Source: SZUA-430 sp044220975
GTDB lineage: Bacteria; Pseudomonadota; Alphaproteobacteria; Micropepsales; Micropepsaceae
Direction: 5' to 3'
DNA: 64,000 nt
NCBI GenBank assembly: GCA_044220975.1
Contig: JBGAPZ010000001.1
Coordinates: forward strand, 1-64,000
Part shown: positions 18,631 through 28,414 of the stretch, in pieces
How the letters are laid out: each line of letters begins with the position of its first letter
How positions within the stretch are numbered: the first letter of the stretch is position 1
Notes under the pieces: generated by a model
Databases searched by the model: none
What the model was told of the DNA's origin: nothing
Seen by the model: only the letters and a program-made list of their open reading frames with translations
Made by a program: the position numbers and the translations under genes

Positions 18631-20829
18631 TCAATTCACGCCTTTCAGGCGGAACGTGAACAAGAACGACGAGGAGGGCTCGATGTCGCGGTCGCGGGTG
18701 AACCGGCGACGGAAGTCCAAGCCGAATTCCGCGCAGTCGTCTTCGTAGGAAAAGCCGAACTTGCTTTCGATCATCTGCTCGTCGGCCAGGTCGCGCCGAC
18801 CAGACGCGCGCAGCCAAATGTGCTCGATCGTGCGCAGGCGGCCTTCAAGTGAGATTTCCTCGCGCTGGGTCGGGATCAGGGGATCCGGTTCCAACAGCAG
18901 ATAGCCCGCTTTGAACGAGTACCAGTCGATGTCGAACGCCTCGGCATAGATTTCGTTGCGCTCATAGCGCAGCGCGCTCTGGTCGATGCGGAAGCGGTGC
19001 ACCAGGCGGATGTTGCTGTCCGGCTGAATGGTCAAGCGGCCGACAAAGTCCGATTGCTGGTTGCGCAAGCCAGATTGCTCGGTGAACGCGTCGTCCTCGT
19101 GGAAGCGGAAGCTCTCGCCGACGATCGCCTCGACGAAGCCCTCATCGAAATAGGCGGCGGCGCGGAAGCCTACGTTCACCCGCGGCCCCGTTTCCCAACG
19201 GTCGAGGCCCGGGAATTTGTTGTACGAAAACAGGTTCGTCTCGTCGAATTCGAACGCGGCGCTGTCTTCGTTCGGAATCTCGTCCGGGTTTCCGCCATAG
19301 GGCGCGCCGATCACCTGGACGATCGGCTCGATCACCTGTTTCCAGCCCCAATCGGTCCGCACCATCGGGTACCGCCATTCGAGGCCGGCCCACGGCAAGA
19401 ACCGCCCGACCGTCTGCTCATCCGTGCCGCTCACACCGGTGTCGGTCACGTGATAGCCGTCGGCGCGCAGATTGGCGAAGAACGTGAACAGATGCCCGCC
19501 TGTCGTTGTCACCGGCAACTTCCACGACGCGGTCGATGACACGCGCGCCGTATCGCGACCCTCACCACGGTGCAGATAGAGCGCATTGCCGACCAATTGG
19601 AACCGTCCGCCAAGAACGGTTTCGTCCGGCACGTACTCAAGTTCGACAAGCGGCAGCACCAGCGGCGTCGTGCCCGGATCGTCCGTCTCGCGCAGGCCTT
19701 GGAAGTACCAGCCGTTGACCGCGGCATACGAACGCCCGTCGATACCTTCGATGAACAGGTTGTTGACCAACCGGTCCTTCGACGAAATGTCATAGCGCTT
19801 CAGATAGGTGTCGTTCGAGGTCAGTTCGGCGTCATAGCCCCAGCGCCAAACGTCGTCGATCTGGAAGCGGCCCTGGCCGAACACGTGACCCTGCAAGGTT
19901 TCGTCGCCGTATTCCATGCCGAAGCGGTCGCGCGGTTGGCCGAAACGTCCGCTAGCTTGAATGTTGTATTGGCCGTCCGTCACGCGTTGACGCCATTCGC
20001 CCTTCAGAAGAGGCCCGTCGTTCTCGGTGTACTCAGGCGACAGCAAAAGGTCGTAGCTCGGGTCCAACGCGAAGTAGTACGGCACTTCGACGAAATAGCC
20101 GATGTCCGTCGAATGACCGACGTTCGGCACCAAGAAGCCCGATGCACGCGGCGCCTCTGGATCGGAGTGCGAGAAGTAAGGCAGATAGGCAATCGGCACG
20201 CCGAACACTTCGAAGAACGCGTCTTCGTATTCGACGCGCGCCTTGGCCTGATTGTAGATCACGCGGAATGCTTTGATCTGCCACGTGGGCGCTTTGTTCG
20301 GATCTTCCTGGCACGGTTTGCAGGTCGTGTACGCGGCCTTCTCCAGCGTCATCATGTTGCCGCCGGTACGTGTCGCGCGCGCCGCCGCCAAACGGCCACG
20401 GCCGGCGATGACGACGTTCATGCTCTCGATAATGCCTTCGCGCATGTCGTCCGTGACTTCCATGCGGCTGCCGGTCAGCGTCGTGCCGTTCGCCTCGCGG
20501 ATCGTCGCGTTCCCTTCGGCGATGACGGTGCGCGATTGCTGATTGTAGGAAAGCTTGTCGGCGAGCAGCGTGCGGGGACCGTACGAGACCTCGACATTGC
20601 CTTCGGCCGTCACGACGCTGGTATTCGCGTCATAGGTCATCTTATCGGCGCGGATGAGTACTTCTTGCTTCTTCTCGCCGCTCTGATCGCTCGCTTGCGG
20701 GTCTTGTGCGGTGGCGACGGGTTCGGCAGCGAGACGCGCGAGCGGTAGCACCACTGTCTGAGCAGCGGCGATGGAGGCTGTCGAAAACAGAATCGGAAGA
20801 CTGGCGATGAGGCGATACACGACCTTCAT
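18631..20829 (-). CDS. lptD: LPS-assembly outer-membrane protein LptD
   Basis: LptD forms the outer-membrane barrel that, with LptE, places lipopolysaccharide in the outer leaflet. From ATG 20829 the product is 732 residues with a signal peptide (LIASLPILFSTASIAAAQ), an OstA-type beta-jellyroll (about 50-160: RADKMTYDANTSVVTAEGNV, GSRMEVTDDMREGIIES), a CxxC pair (YTTCKPC) and the long barrel. The last part has one more Cys (EDDCAEFGLDFRRRF) and ends SSSFLFTFRLKGVN, as usual for the class. An upstream in-frame extension to 21060 runs through lptG and has no signal peptide, so I reject it. The start overlaps the lptG stop by four bases. Confidence 0.95.
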   Translation of the reverse strand: MKVVYRLIASLPILFSTASIAAAQTVVLPLARLAAEPVATAQDPQASDQSGEKKQEVLIRADKMTYDANTSVVTAEGNVEVSYGPRTLLADKLSYNQQSRTVIAEGNATIREANGTTLTGSRMEVTDDMREGIIESMNVVIAGRGRLAAARATRTGGNMMTLEKAAYTTCKPCQEDPNKAPTWQIKAFRVIYNQAKARVEYEDAFFEVFGVPIAYLPYFSHSDPEAPRASGFLVPNVGHSTDIGYFVEVPYYFALDPSYDLLLSPEYTENDGPLLKGEWRQRVTDGQYNIQASGRFGQPRDRFGMEYGDETLQGHVFGQGRFQIDDVWRWGYDAELTSNDTYLKRYDISSKDRLVNNLFIEGIDGRSYAAVNGWYFQGLRETDDPGTTPLVLPLVELEYVPDETVLGGRFQLVGNALYLHRGEGRDTARVSSTASWKLPVTTTGGHLFTFFANLRADGYHVTDTGVSGTDEQTVGRFLPWAGLEWRYPMVRTDWGWKQVIEPIVQVIGAPYGGNPDEIPNEDSAAFEFDETNLFSYNKFPGLDRWETGPRVNVGFRAAAYFDEGFVEAIVGESFRFHEDDAFTEQSGLRNQQSDFVGRLTIQPDSNIRLVHRFRIDQSALRYERNEIYAEAFDIDWYSFKAGYLLLEPDPLIPTQREEISLEGRLRTIEHIWLRASGRRDLADEQMIESKFGFSYEDDCAEFGLDFRRRFTRDRDIEPSSSFLFTFRLKGVN

Positions 20830-21920
20830 CCGTCCTCCTGATTGAACAATGACGCCATACCAAACAACAACGCAGTCGTAGCGGGCGCCCACGCCGCTAA
20901 GGCCACGGGAACCGTGCCGGAAATCCCCAGGGCGTGTGTCACGTCCGTGAAGAAATACAGCAAGAATCCAGTCAGTACGCCCGAGAGTATGAGCCTCGCA
21001 GCCCCCCCTAGACGCGCCAGCCGAAGCGAGAATGCCGCCGCTACGAAGATCATAGCGCATAACAGCATCGGTCCCGCAAGCAAGGCGTGGTAGTGGAGCC
21101 TATGTTTTGTGGCCGAAAACCCTGCCGCTTCAGCCTGTGCAATGAAGCCGGGAAGGTCCCAAAACGCGATAGTATCAGGGGTTGCAAAGCTTTCTTGAAT
21201 TTGGTCCGGAGTTAACGACGTTTTCACGTCGAGTGACGGATAGAACACAGCTGGACGGTCCGGACCTGTGACCCAGGCCTTCTCCAGGTGCCATTTGTCC
21301 TTGAGGAGCTGCGCGGCTCCGGCGTCGATTCGGCCGCGAAACTGCTCTCCGCCCTCATAGATAAACATGATCACGTCTTGCAGCTTGAGGCCGCTGTTGG
21401 ACACATGCAGGGCGTGAATGACGGTCTGGCCCTTCTCGTCGCCCTGGCGCAACCATAAGCCGTTGTCTGAGACCGCAAGCAACGAGGGTTTGCCGCGGAT
21501 GTAGCGCGCCTCCAACTCCTCGTAGCGCGAGATCATCATTGACGCGAAGGGGTTGTAGGCGGCCGTCATGAAGATGCCGATGAGGAGCGCCGAGATCAGG
21601 GCAGGGGCGAGGAACAACCACGCCGAAACGCCGGCAGCGCGCGCAATGACCAATTCTTGATTTCGCGTCAGCCGCGCGAACGACCAAATCGCACCGAACA
21701 ACACGGCGAACGGCATCATCTTTTCGGTCAGGGTCGGCAGCTTCAACAGCGCCATGCGCATGATCGTCGTCAGCGCCACGCTCTCGCGCCCCGCCGTCCG
21801 GTTCAACAGTTCGACGACGTCGATGACGAAAGCCAGCGTCATGCAGATGCCGAACACCAGAGCCACGCTCATCACGAATTGCTTCGCGAAGTACTTCGAC
21901 ATCGTCCAGCCAAGATTCAT
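20826..21920 (-). CDS. lptG: LPS export ABC transporter permease LptG
   Basis: LptG pairs with LptF as the inner-membrane permease of the LptB2FG exporter, which lifts LPS from the inner membrane onto the periplasmic bridge. The 364-residue protein has the YjgP/YjgQ architecture: three helices at the N terminus (TLAFVIDVVELLNR, LPTLTEKMMPFAVLFGAIW, ARAAGVSAWLFLAPAL), a periplasmic beta-jellyroll in the middle, and three C-terminal helices. The order lptF-lptG on one strand, 4-bp overlaps on both sides, and similarity to the LptG branch (early VELLNR, late FFTDVTHALG) decide the name. Confidence 0.93.
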   Translation of the reverse strand: MNLGWTMSKYFAKQFVMSVALVFGICMTLAFVIDVVELLNRTAGRESVALTTIMRMALLKLPTLTEKMMPFAVLFGAIWSFARLTRNQELVIARAAGVSAWLFLAPALISALLIGIFMTAAYNPFASMMISRYEELEARYIRGKPSLLAVSDNGLWLRQGDEKGQTVIHALHVSNSGLKLQDVIMFIYEGGEQFRGRIDAGAAQLLKDKWHLEKAWVTGPDRPAVFYPSLDVKTSLTPDQIQESFATPDTIAFWDLPGFIAQAEAAGFSATKHRLHYHALLAGPMLLCAMIFVAAAFSLRLARLGGAARLILSGVLTGFLLYFFTDVTHALGISGTVPVALAAWAPATTALLFGMASLFNQEDG

Positions 21921-23047
21921 TGTGCGGGCTCCGCAATGGGCTCAGCCATCTTGCCCTTGCGCAACTGTTCGAAGCGCGGATGAGCCAAAATGAAGAGCAA
22001 AGCGCCAATCCAAAGCAGCGGCCAGGCATACATCGCAATTGCGATGTCAGAGTTCGACGCCGTCCATTGTTGGAAAGCGAACCCTGGCAAGCGCGCAGCA
22101 AACATCGCCAAGAACGCAAGCCCTATACGCCCGGCATAGCCGCGCCGGTTGAAGTTGCCGCCCACGAGCGCGACGACCGCGATCAACGCGAACACGATGC
22201 TGTAAAGCGGTCCGCTCAGCCTGCTGTGCGCTTCGGAGATGAACTTCTTCCGCTGCTTTTCCGGGACGGATGCTTCCGGAAAGAACAGTTCGTTCAACCA
22301 CCGCTCGGCCACTTCCGGGATGCGCGTGTTTTGGCCTTTATCGAACTGGCTGAGGTCGAACGTGTACTTCTCGAAGTTCAAGATCTTAAGCCGCCCTTCG
22401 CCCCCCTCGAGCCACTGCACGTTGCCTTGGTTCATGATAAGCCGCGGACCCGTCGGCGTATTCGCAAGCAGCCCGCTCTGCGCCATATACGTCGCGATCC
22501 CCTTCGGATTGCGTGCGTCGTGCACGAGGATGCCGCGAATGTCGCCGCCTGGATTGTTTTCGCTGACGTAGACAGTCAGCCCCTTGATCGGGTTCGTGAA
22601 CGAACCCTCGCGCACAAATGTGTTCACGAGGTCCGCGCGAATTTCGAACACGCGATTTTTCATCTCGCGCATGCCGGCAGGCATAACGACAATGCTGAAG
22701 AGATAGCCGACAGCCGTGACAGCCAGGGCGATCAAGATAATCGGCCATACCACGACCCAGCGGCTAAATCCTGCCGCCCACATCACGACAAGCTCGCTTT
22801 CCGTGTAGAGCCTGTTCAGCGCGTAGAGCACCGCGAAAAATATCGCGAACGGCAAAATCAGCGGCATCAACTGCGGCAGGCCGAGCACTGTCAGATAGAT
22901 GAAGGTACCCACCGACTGGCTCTGATTGATCACGATGTCGAGCATGCGCAGCGACTGCGACAGCCAGATCACGCCCGTCAGCACGAACGTGAAGAACAAA
23001 AGTGGCCCGGTGACCTGCCGGAACATGTAATTTTGAATTCCGGACAT
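21917..23047 (-). CDS. lptF: LPS export ABC transporter permease LptF
   Basis: LptF is the partner permease of LptG. The 376-residue protein opens MSGIQNYMFRQVTGPLLFF, then WLSQSLRMLDIVINQSQSVG, LPQLMPLILPFAIFFAVLY and ESELVVMWAAGFSRW, the last being the coupling region expected to contact the LptB ATPase. A periplasmic domain (about 130-270) and C-terminal helices follow. It heads the minus-strand run lptF-lptG-lptD-surA-pdxA-rsmA. The 212-bp space to the divergent pepA gene must hold the promoter of this operon; I see a GGCGGG-TGACG-CCCGCC hairpin there but no convincing promoter hexamers. Confidence 0.93.
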   Translation of the reverse strand: MSGIQNYMFRQVTGPLLFFTFVLTGVIWLSQSLRMLDIVINQSQSVGTFIYLTVLGLPQLMPLILPFAIFFAVLYALNRLYTESELVVMWAAGFSRWVVVWPIILIALAVTAVGYLFSIVVMPAGMREMKNRVFEIRADLVNTFVREGSFTNPIKGLTVYVSENNPGGDIRGILVHDARNPKGIATYMAQSGLLANTPTGPRLIMNQGNVQWLEGGEGRLKILNFEKYTFDLSQFDKGQNTRIPEVAERWLNELFFPEASVPEKQRKKFISEAHSRLSGPLYSIVFALIAVVALVGGNFNRRGYAGRIGLAFLAMFAARLPGFAFQQWTASNSDIAIAMYAWPLLWIGALLFILAHPRFEQLRKGKMAEPIAEPAQ

Positions 23048-23259
23048 AGCGGCTTGCCTGCACTTGGTCAGGCGGGTGACGCCCGCCGCTTCACAATGAT
23101 CGCCTGGCCCGGTACAACGCCGCGCCTGTCGGTTCTACCAGCACACCGAAAATTCGTCGGAATCAAAGAGGTGCGGGGTGGCCCAAGCTGGTATCTGAGC
23201 CACCGTAGCCGCGCAACGTTCTAGCGCCAGTTCCTGTTCCCGTTAAGAGATAACCACCC

Positions 23260-24756
23260 ATGCAAATCAACTTTGTGAAGTCCGAAATCCCGGATGAAGG
23301 GACGCTCGTCGTCGGCACCACCGAAATCGAAGAGCCGGCGGGCCTTTTGGCCGATCTGGACAAGCAGTCCAAAGGTGCCGTTGCGCGCGCGATGAAGGCA
23401 GCTCGTTTCACCGGCGCCAAAGGGCAGGTTGTTGAGCTGTTGGCCCCGGCAGGCATCGAGGTCGATCGGCTCCTGATCGTGGGCTTGGGCAAGGCCGACA
23501 AGTTCGACGGCAGCGCCGCCGAGAGCTTGGGCTCGGCGGCCGTGGCTCGGCTGCTGACAAGCGGCGAGAAGACGGTGACGGTGCAATTGCAGTCGCCCAA
23601 AGGCGCATCCCACACCGATGAGGCGCAATTTGCTGCCCGCGTTGCGCAGGGCGCAATGCTGCGCAGTTATCGCTTCGATCAGTACCGCACCACGCAAAAG
23701 AAGACCGACAAACCATCGCTCGCCAAATTCAACATCGGTACAGCCGATCCTGGTGAAGCGAAGAAGGCTTGGCGCGCGGGAGAAGCCGTTACGAACGCGA
23801 TCTTCTATGCGCGCGATCTCGTGACCGAGCCGCCCAACGTTCTTTACCCTGAAGAATTCGCCAAACGTGTCCGCAAGCTTGAGGACATGGGCCTTGAAGT
23901 CGAAGTGCTGGGCGAAAAAGAGATGACGAAGCTCGGCATGGGCTCGCTCGTCGGCGTCGGCCTCGGCTCCGATCGTGAGTCGCAGTTGCTGATCATGCAG
24001 TGGAAGGGCGCGAAGGATAAGAACGCGCAGCCTATCGCCTTCGTCGGCAAAGGCGTCACGTTCGACACCGGCGGCATCTCGATCAAACCCGCCGCCGGCA
24101 TGGACGCAATGAAGTACGACATGGGTGGCGCGGCAGCGGTCACCGGCCTGATGCACGCACTTGCGGGCCGCAAGGCAAAGGCAAACGTCGTCGGCATCTG
24201 CGGCCTCGTCGAGAACATGCCCGACGGCAAGGCCCAGCGTCCTGGTGACGTCGTGAAGTCGATGTCCGGTCAGACGATTGAGGTGCTCAACACCGACGCC
24301 GAGGGCCGCCTCGTGCTCGCCGACGCTCTTTGGTATTGCCAACACCGCTTCAAGCCGAAGTTCATGGTCGATCTGGCCACGCTCACCGGCGCGATCCGCG
24401 TGTCCCTCGGTCTCGAAATTGCGGGTCTGTTCTCGAACAACGACGAACTGGCCGCGCGCCTCGCCGCCGCCGGCAAGGCCGAGGGTGAGGAACTTTGGCG
24501 CATGCCGATGGGTGAGCGCTTCGACAAGGCGATCGATAGCCCCATCGCCGACATGAAGAACATCGGCGGCGCATTTGGCGGCTCGATCACCGCGGCCCAG
24601 TTCATCCAGCGCTTCGTGAACAAAGTCCCTTGGGCTCACCTCGACATCGCGGGGACAGCGTGGGCCGAAGAAGCCCGCGGCTCCACGCCGAAAGGGGCGT
24701 CCGGCTTCGGCGTGCGCTTGCTGAACCGCCTCGTCGCCGACCACTACGAAAGCTGA
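23260..24756 (+). CDS. pepA: Leucyl aminopeptidase (M17)
   Basis: A hexameric cytoplasmic metallo-aminopeptidase that removes N-terminal residues during peptide turnover. The 498-residue protein has the M17 catalytic domain with VGKGVTFDTGGISIKP (262-277), containing metal-binding and catalytic lysines, and the family signature NTDAEGRLVLADAL (344-357). GAGATAACC precedes ATG 23260. It is divergent from lptF and overlaps holC by one base, the standard alphaproteobacterial pepA-holC pair. Confidence 0.96.
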   Translation: MQINFVKSEIPDEGTLVVGTTEIEEPAGLLADLDKQSKGAVARAMKAARFTGAKGQVVELLAPAGIEVDRLLIVGLGKADKFDGSAAESLGSAAVARLLTSGEKTVTVQLQSPKGASHTDEAQFAARVAQGAMLRSYRFDQYRTTQKKTDKPSLAKFNIGTADPGEAKKAWRAGEAVTNAIFYARDLVTEPPNVLYPEEFAKRVRKLEDMGLEVEVLGEKEMTKLGMGSLVGVGLGSDRESQLLIMQWKGAKDKNAQPIAFVGKGVTFDTGGISIKPAAGMDAMKYDMGGAAAVTGLMHALAGRKAKANVVGICGLVENMPDGKAQRPGDVVKSMSGQTIEVLNTDAEGRLVLADALWYCQHRFKPKFMVDLATLTGAIRVSLGLEIAGLFSNNDELAARLAAAGKAEGEELWRMPMGERFDKAIDSPIADMKNIGGAFGGSITAAQFIQRFVNKVPWAHLDIAGTAWAEEARGSTPKGASGFGVRLLNRLVADHYES

Positions 24757-25220
24757 TGACGGAGGTTTTCTTCTATCACTTGGAACGGGCAACGCTCGAG
24801 GACGTGTTGCCCGGCCTGCTTGAGAAAACGCGAGAGCGCGGCTGGAAAGCGCTCGTTCGCGCAGGCTCCGACGAACGCGTAGCCACACTCGATTCCCACC
24901 TCTGGACCTACCGCGAAGAGAGCTTCCTGGCCCACGGCCTCGCGCGTGAAGCAAACGCCAGCGAACAGCCGATCCTGCTGACCATAGCCGACGGCAATCC
25001 GAACAATGCCGAAGTCCTCTTCTACGTGGACGGCGCCGCGACCAAAGATTGGTCCGGCACCGATGTTGCCGCAGCTAAGCGTGTCATCGTCATCTTCGAC
25101 GGCCGCGACGCCGAAGCACTCGAAGCGGCGCGCGAACATTGGAAGCTGGCCAAAGTAGGCGGCCACGAGGTGACATATTTCCAACAGGCGGCCTCGGGAA
25201 AATGGGAAAAGCGCGCATAA
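24756..25220 (+). CDS. holC: DNA polymerase III subunit chi
   Basis: HolC (chi) links the replicative clamp loader to single-strand DNA-binding protein. The 154-residue product begins MTEVFFYHLERATLEDVLPG and has WTYREESFLAHG, QPILLTIADGNPNNAEVLFYV and RVIVIFDGRDAEALEAAREHW, the core of the chi fold. The start overlaps the pepA stop (TGATG). A longer in-frame opening to 24630 only overlaps pepA and is not used. Confidence 0.93.
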   Translation: MTEVFFYHLERATLEDVLPGLLEKTRERGWKALVRAGSDERVATLDSHLWTYREESFLAHGLAREANASEQPILLTIADGNPNNAEVLFYVDGAATKDWSGTDVAAAKRVIVIFDGRDAEALEAAREHWKLAKVGGHEVTYFQQAASGKWEKRA

Positions 25221-25303
25221 CGGGTCCCGTTTGCACCGGTCGGACAACGATTTATTGTCGTCCCGAGTCTTAGGCTATCGTCTCCACTGTCGAGCGCATT
25301 CCC

Positions 25304-26044
25304 ATGCCGATCCTTTTTCTTGCGGTCATCCTGATCCAGGTATTCTTTATTGTGCATGCATCCCGCACGGGTAGGGAGCAGCCCTGGATCCTCGTACTGC
25401 TCTTGTTGCCGGGTATCGGTTCACTCGCTTACTTCCTTGTTGAAATACTTCCTGAGCTTGCGGGCACGCGCCGCGCCCGCGGCGTCATGGGCGACATCGC
25501 GACCGTCCTCGACCCCGACCGCGAGTACCGCGAACGCAGGACGCAGGTAGAATTGACCGGCACGCCTGCCGCGAAAGCCGCACTCGCCGACGAATGCGTC
25601 CGCAAAGGCATGCTCGACGACGCGACCACGCTCTACCGCTCCGCGCTTGGCGGTCACTACGCGGACGACCCGAATCTGCTCTTGGGCCTCGCCAAAGTGC
25701 AGATCGAGAAGGGTGACTTCGCCGGCTGCCAGCTAACCCTCGACGACTTGCGCGCCAAGAACCCGAACTTCAACTCGCAAGACGGTCACCTGATCTACGC
25801 CCGCGCGTTAGAGGGTCAGAGTAAAAATGACGAGGCCGCCAAAGAGTACGAGGCCGTCGCCGGTTATTTCGCGGGCTTCGAAGCGAAGGTGCGCCAAGGC
25901 CTGTTCCTGCTGAAACTCGGGCAGGTGGCCAAAGCGAACGAACTGCTGCAAGGCGTGGTCACGACGTTCAAACAACTGCCACGTCACGCGCAAGACCTGA
26001 ACCGCGACTGGTACAACGTCGCCAGGCGCAATCTTGAAGGCTGA
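25304..26044 (+). CDS. Membrane-anchored TPR-type protein
   Basis: The first 50 residues form two hydrophobic helices (ILFLAVILIQVFFIVHA and WILVLLLLPGIGSLAYFLV) of the PLD_N type, found at the front of many small membrane proteins. The rest (about 85-246) is helical with tetratricopeptide-like pairs (AALADECVRKGMLDDATTLY, LLLGLAKVQIEKGDFAGCQL, ARALEGQSKNDEAAKEYEAV). Such proteins usually act as scaffolds; the partner is unknown. Its stop codon directly abuts the stop codon of the convergent gene at 26045, with no space between them. Confidence 0.8.
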   Translation: MPILFLAVILIQVFFIVHASRTGREQPWILVLLLLPGIGSLAYFLVEILPELAGTRRARGVMGDIATVLDPDREYRERRTQVELTGTPAAKAALADECVRKGMLDDATTLYRSALGGHYADDPNLLLGLAKVQIEKGDFAGCQLTLDDLRAKNPNFNSQDGHLIYARALEGQSKNDEAAKEYEAVAGYFAGFEAKVRQGLFLLKLGQVAKANELLQGVVTTFKQLPRHAQDLNRDWYNVARRNLEG

Positions 26045-26341
26045 TTATTCACCCGCCCGCTGACGCATCGCGAGGTCAAGCGAGACCACGTTTGCGGGCA
26101 GCTGCCTGACGCGCGGAGTGCGCCGTGGTTCGGGTGGCGGAAGACGGTCGCGCAGCCCCGCGTCATCGCCCGCTTCCAGGAACGTATCGATCACTTCAAG
26201 TAGCTTCATGAATTGGAACCAAGCGAACGGCGTGTCGGTGCCCTTCGTCATGCGCTCCACGGCCCATGTCTTCAACGCGCGCATTTGCGCTTCCGGCGTA
26301 GCGGCCGTTTTCATCGATTTACCCAAAGCCCCAAGTTCCAT
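26045..26341 (-). CDS. Hypothetical protein, 98 residues
   Basis: I do not recognise a named family. The protein is soluble, with an N-terminal helical part (MKTAATPEAQMRALKTWAVE, then FAWFQFMKLLEVIDTFLEAG) and a proline- and arginine-rich tail (LPPPEPRRTPRVRQLP). The strand and spacing fit a downstream position from the ABC-F gene (stop at 26379), 37 bp away in reverse. Codon usage resembles the neighbours, and the reading frame ends exactly against the convergent TPR gene, which supports it as real. Confidence 0.6.
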   Translation of the reverse strand: MELGALGKSMKTAATPEAQMRALKTWAVERMTKGTDTPFAWFQFMKLLEVIDTFLEAGDDAGLRDRLPPPEPRRTPRVRQLPANVVSLDLAMRQRAGE

Positions 26342-26378
26342 CGCGAATCAGTGAAGCACTGAGCTTGGCGTTTCGCGG

Positions 26379-28277
26379 TTAATCGGCACTTAATGGGCTG
26401 AGGCCGATTTCGGCACGGCCGGATTCGTATGCGTCCGTCGCATCGAGCCACGCACTTTCGGCTGCCGCGAGCTGGCGCTGCAACTCGCCACGCTGCTTCG
26501 TCAGCGTGAGAACTTTCGCAGGCTCGTTCGCGTACGTGTCGGGCGCGTTCAACGCGTTCTCGATCTTCGCGATCTCTGCCTGCAGCTTCGCAACACGCTT
26601 CTCGGCGTCGTCTGCTGCACGTTTGAGCGGTGTCAATTGCGCGCGCCGGTCTGCAGCCGCTTTGCGTTCTTCCGCCTTCGTGAGTTTCGATACTTTTGCT
26701 TTCCCGCCTGCGGGCTGACGTTCCTCGAGCAGCAGCTTGCGGTAATCGTCCATGTCGCCGTCGTAGGGCTGCACGCGCCCGTTCGCGACCAACCACAGAC
26801 GATCCGCGCACGTCTCGATCAGATGCGGATCGTGGCTGATCAAGAGCACCGCGCCGGTGTAGTCGTTAAGCGCCAACACGAGCGCCTCGCGGCTGTCGAT
26901 ATCGAGGTGGTTCGTCGGCTCGTCCAAGATCAAAAGATGAGGCGCATCGAGTGCCGCCGTCATGATTAAAAGCCGCGCCCGCTCGCCACCCGACAAGTCC
27001 TCGATCGCCGTGCCCGCCTTGAAGTCCGGAAAGCCCGCAGCGCCAAGCCTTGTTCGCGCCTCGCGTTCGTTGAGCTTCGGCATCAGCCGCATCAGGTGCT
27101 GTACCGGCGTCAGTTCGCCCGCCATCTCGTCCAGCTGATGCTGCGCGAAATACCCGATCCGCAAACGCCGCGCTTTCGTGATCGTTCCCGACATCGAAAC
27201 CAACCGGTTCGAGATCAATTTCGCGAACGTCGACTTGCCGTTCCCGTTCGCGCCCAGAAGTGCAATCCGGTCGTCCGGATCGATCCGCAAATCCAAGTGC
27301 CCTAAGATCTCGCGCCCGTCATAGCCGGTGCTCACGCCTTCGAGCGCGAGCAGGGGCGGCGAAAGCTCCTCCGGTTCGCCGAGCCGGAACGGCGCCACGC
27401 GCTCGCCCGACATCTCCGCAATCGGCTGCAGCTTCGCGATTGCCTTCAACCGGCTCTGCGCCTGGCGCGCCTTCGACGCTTTGTAGCGGAAGCGGTCCAC
27501 GAACGCCTGCATATGCTTGCGCTGAGCGTCCTGCTTCGTGCGCGCGGCCTCTTGCACCGCCAGCCGCTCGGACCGCGTGCGTTCGAACGTGTCGTAAGTG
27601 CCGGTGTAGAACGTAAGCTTCTTGTCCTCCAGATGCAGGATCGAGTTGACCGCCGTGTTCAAGAGATCGCGGTCGTGGCTGATCAGGATCATCGTGCCGG
27701 GAAACCGCCGCAGAAACTGCTCTAGCCACAGCGACCCTTCGAGATCGAGATAGTTTGTGGGCTCGTCGAGCAGCAACAAATCGGGCTGCGAGAACAACAC
27801 CGCCGCAAGCGCAACGCGCATGCGCCAACCGCCCGAAAATTCCGAACACGGCCGAAGCTGCGCCGCCGCATCGAACCCGAGGCCGGCCAGAATCTCCGCC
27901 GCCCGCGCAGGCGCTCGATGCGCGCCGATGTCGGAGAGCCGCGTTTCGATCTCCGCAATCCGAACCGGGTCCGTGGCCGTCTCGGATTCCGCGATCAGCG
28001 CCGTGCGCTCCACGTCGGCGATCAAGACCGTGTCGAGCAACGTCATCGGCCCGCCTGGCGCCTCCTGCGCGACGCCGCCGATCCGCCACGAACGCGGGAT
28101 CACGATCTCGCCGTCGTCGGCCTCAGTCTCCCCGTGCAGGATGCGGAACAAGGTCGACTTGCCGGTCCCGTTCCGCCCGACGAGGCCAACCTTGTGCCCA
28201 GTCGGAATCGAGGCGGTCGCGCCTTCGAAGAGCGGGCGGCCTTCAATCCGGTAGGTGAGGTTCAGGATTCGCAGCAT
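26379..28277 (-). CDS. ABC-F family ATP-binding protein
   Basis: A soluble protein with two ABC ATPase domains and no membrane part, of the ABC-F family that acts on the ribosome. The first domain has Walker A GRNGTGKST (34-42), EFSGGWRMRVALA and LLLLDEPTNYLD; the second has GANGNGKSTFAKL, DLSGGERARLLI and LLILDEPTNHLD. Between them lies the arginine- and alanine-rich linker (RKHMQAFVDRFRYKASKARQ). The C-terminal 90 residues form a charged coiled coil (KRAADDAEKRVAKLQAEIAK). Length is 632, close to the Uup/YheS branch. Whether it is a housekeeping translation factor or gives antibiotic protection cannot be told from the sequence. Confidence 0.93.
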   Translation of the reverse strand: MLRILNLTYRIEGRPLFEGATASIPTGHKVGLVGRNGTGKSTLFRILHGETEADDGEIVIPRSWRIGGVAQEAPGGPMTLLDTVLIADVERTALIAESETATDPVRIAEIETRLSDIGAHRAPARAAEILAGLGFDAAAQLRPCSEFSGGWRMRVALAAVLFSQPDLLLLDEPTNYLDLEGSLWLEQFLRRFPGTMILISHDRDLLNTAVNSILHLEDKKLTFYTGTYDTFERTRSERLAVQEAARTKQDAQRKHMQAFVDRFRYKASKARQAQSRLKAIAKLQPIAEMSGERVAPFRLGEPEELSPPLLALEGVSTGYDGREILGHLDLRIDPDDRIALLGANGNGKSTFAKLISNRLVSMSGTITKARRLRIGYFAQHQLDEMAGELTPVQHLMRLMPKLNEREARTRLGAAGFPDFKAGTAIEDLSGGERARLLIMTAALDAPHLLILDEPTNHLDIDSREALVLALNDYTGAVLLISHDPHLIETCADRLWLVANGRVQPYDGDMDDYRKLLLEERQPAGGKAKVSKLTKAEERKAAADRRAQLTPLKRAADDAEKRVAKLQAEIAKIENALNAPDTYANEPAKVLTLTKQRGELQRQLAAAESAWLDATDAYESGRAEIGLSPLSAD

Positions 28278-28414
28278 GGGGCGCGCTCTCTACCGGCCTT
28301 TCGCATGTAGGGGAAGGCGCGACAACGAAGCGCCCTGAAGCTCGCTTGCGGGGCAGGGGGCCCTCCCGTATCAAGGCGCTCCTTTTCGAGCCGTTTTTTC
28401 AAGGATTTCCGCCC

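Noticed and set aside
19570..20748. A 392-codon open frame opposite lptD
   Set aside because: Shadow of lptD, with no ribosome-binding site or motif.
23071..23087. GGCGGG-TGACG-CCCGCC hairpin between lptF and pepA
   Set aside because: It lies between divergent starts, has no T-run and no nearby stop codon, so a terminator makes no sense. It might be a leader structure of lptF but nothing supports that.
23221..24954. A 577-codon open frame opposite pepA
   Set aside because: Shadow of pepA; the composition is that of a reversed coding sequence.
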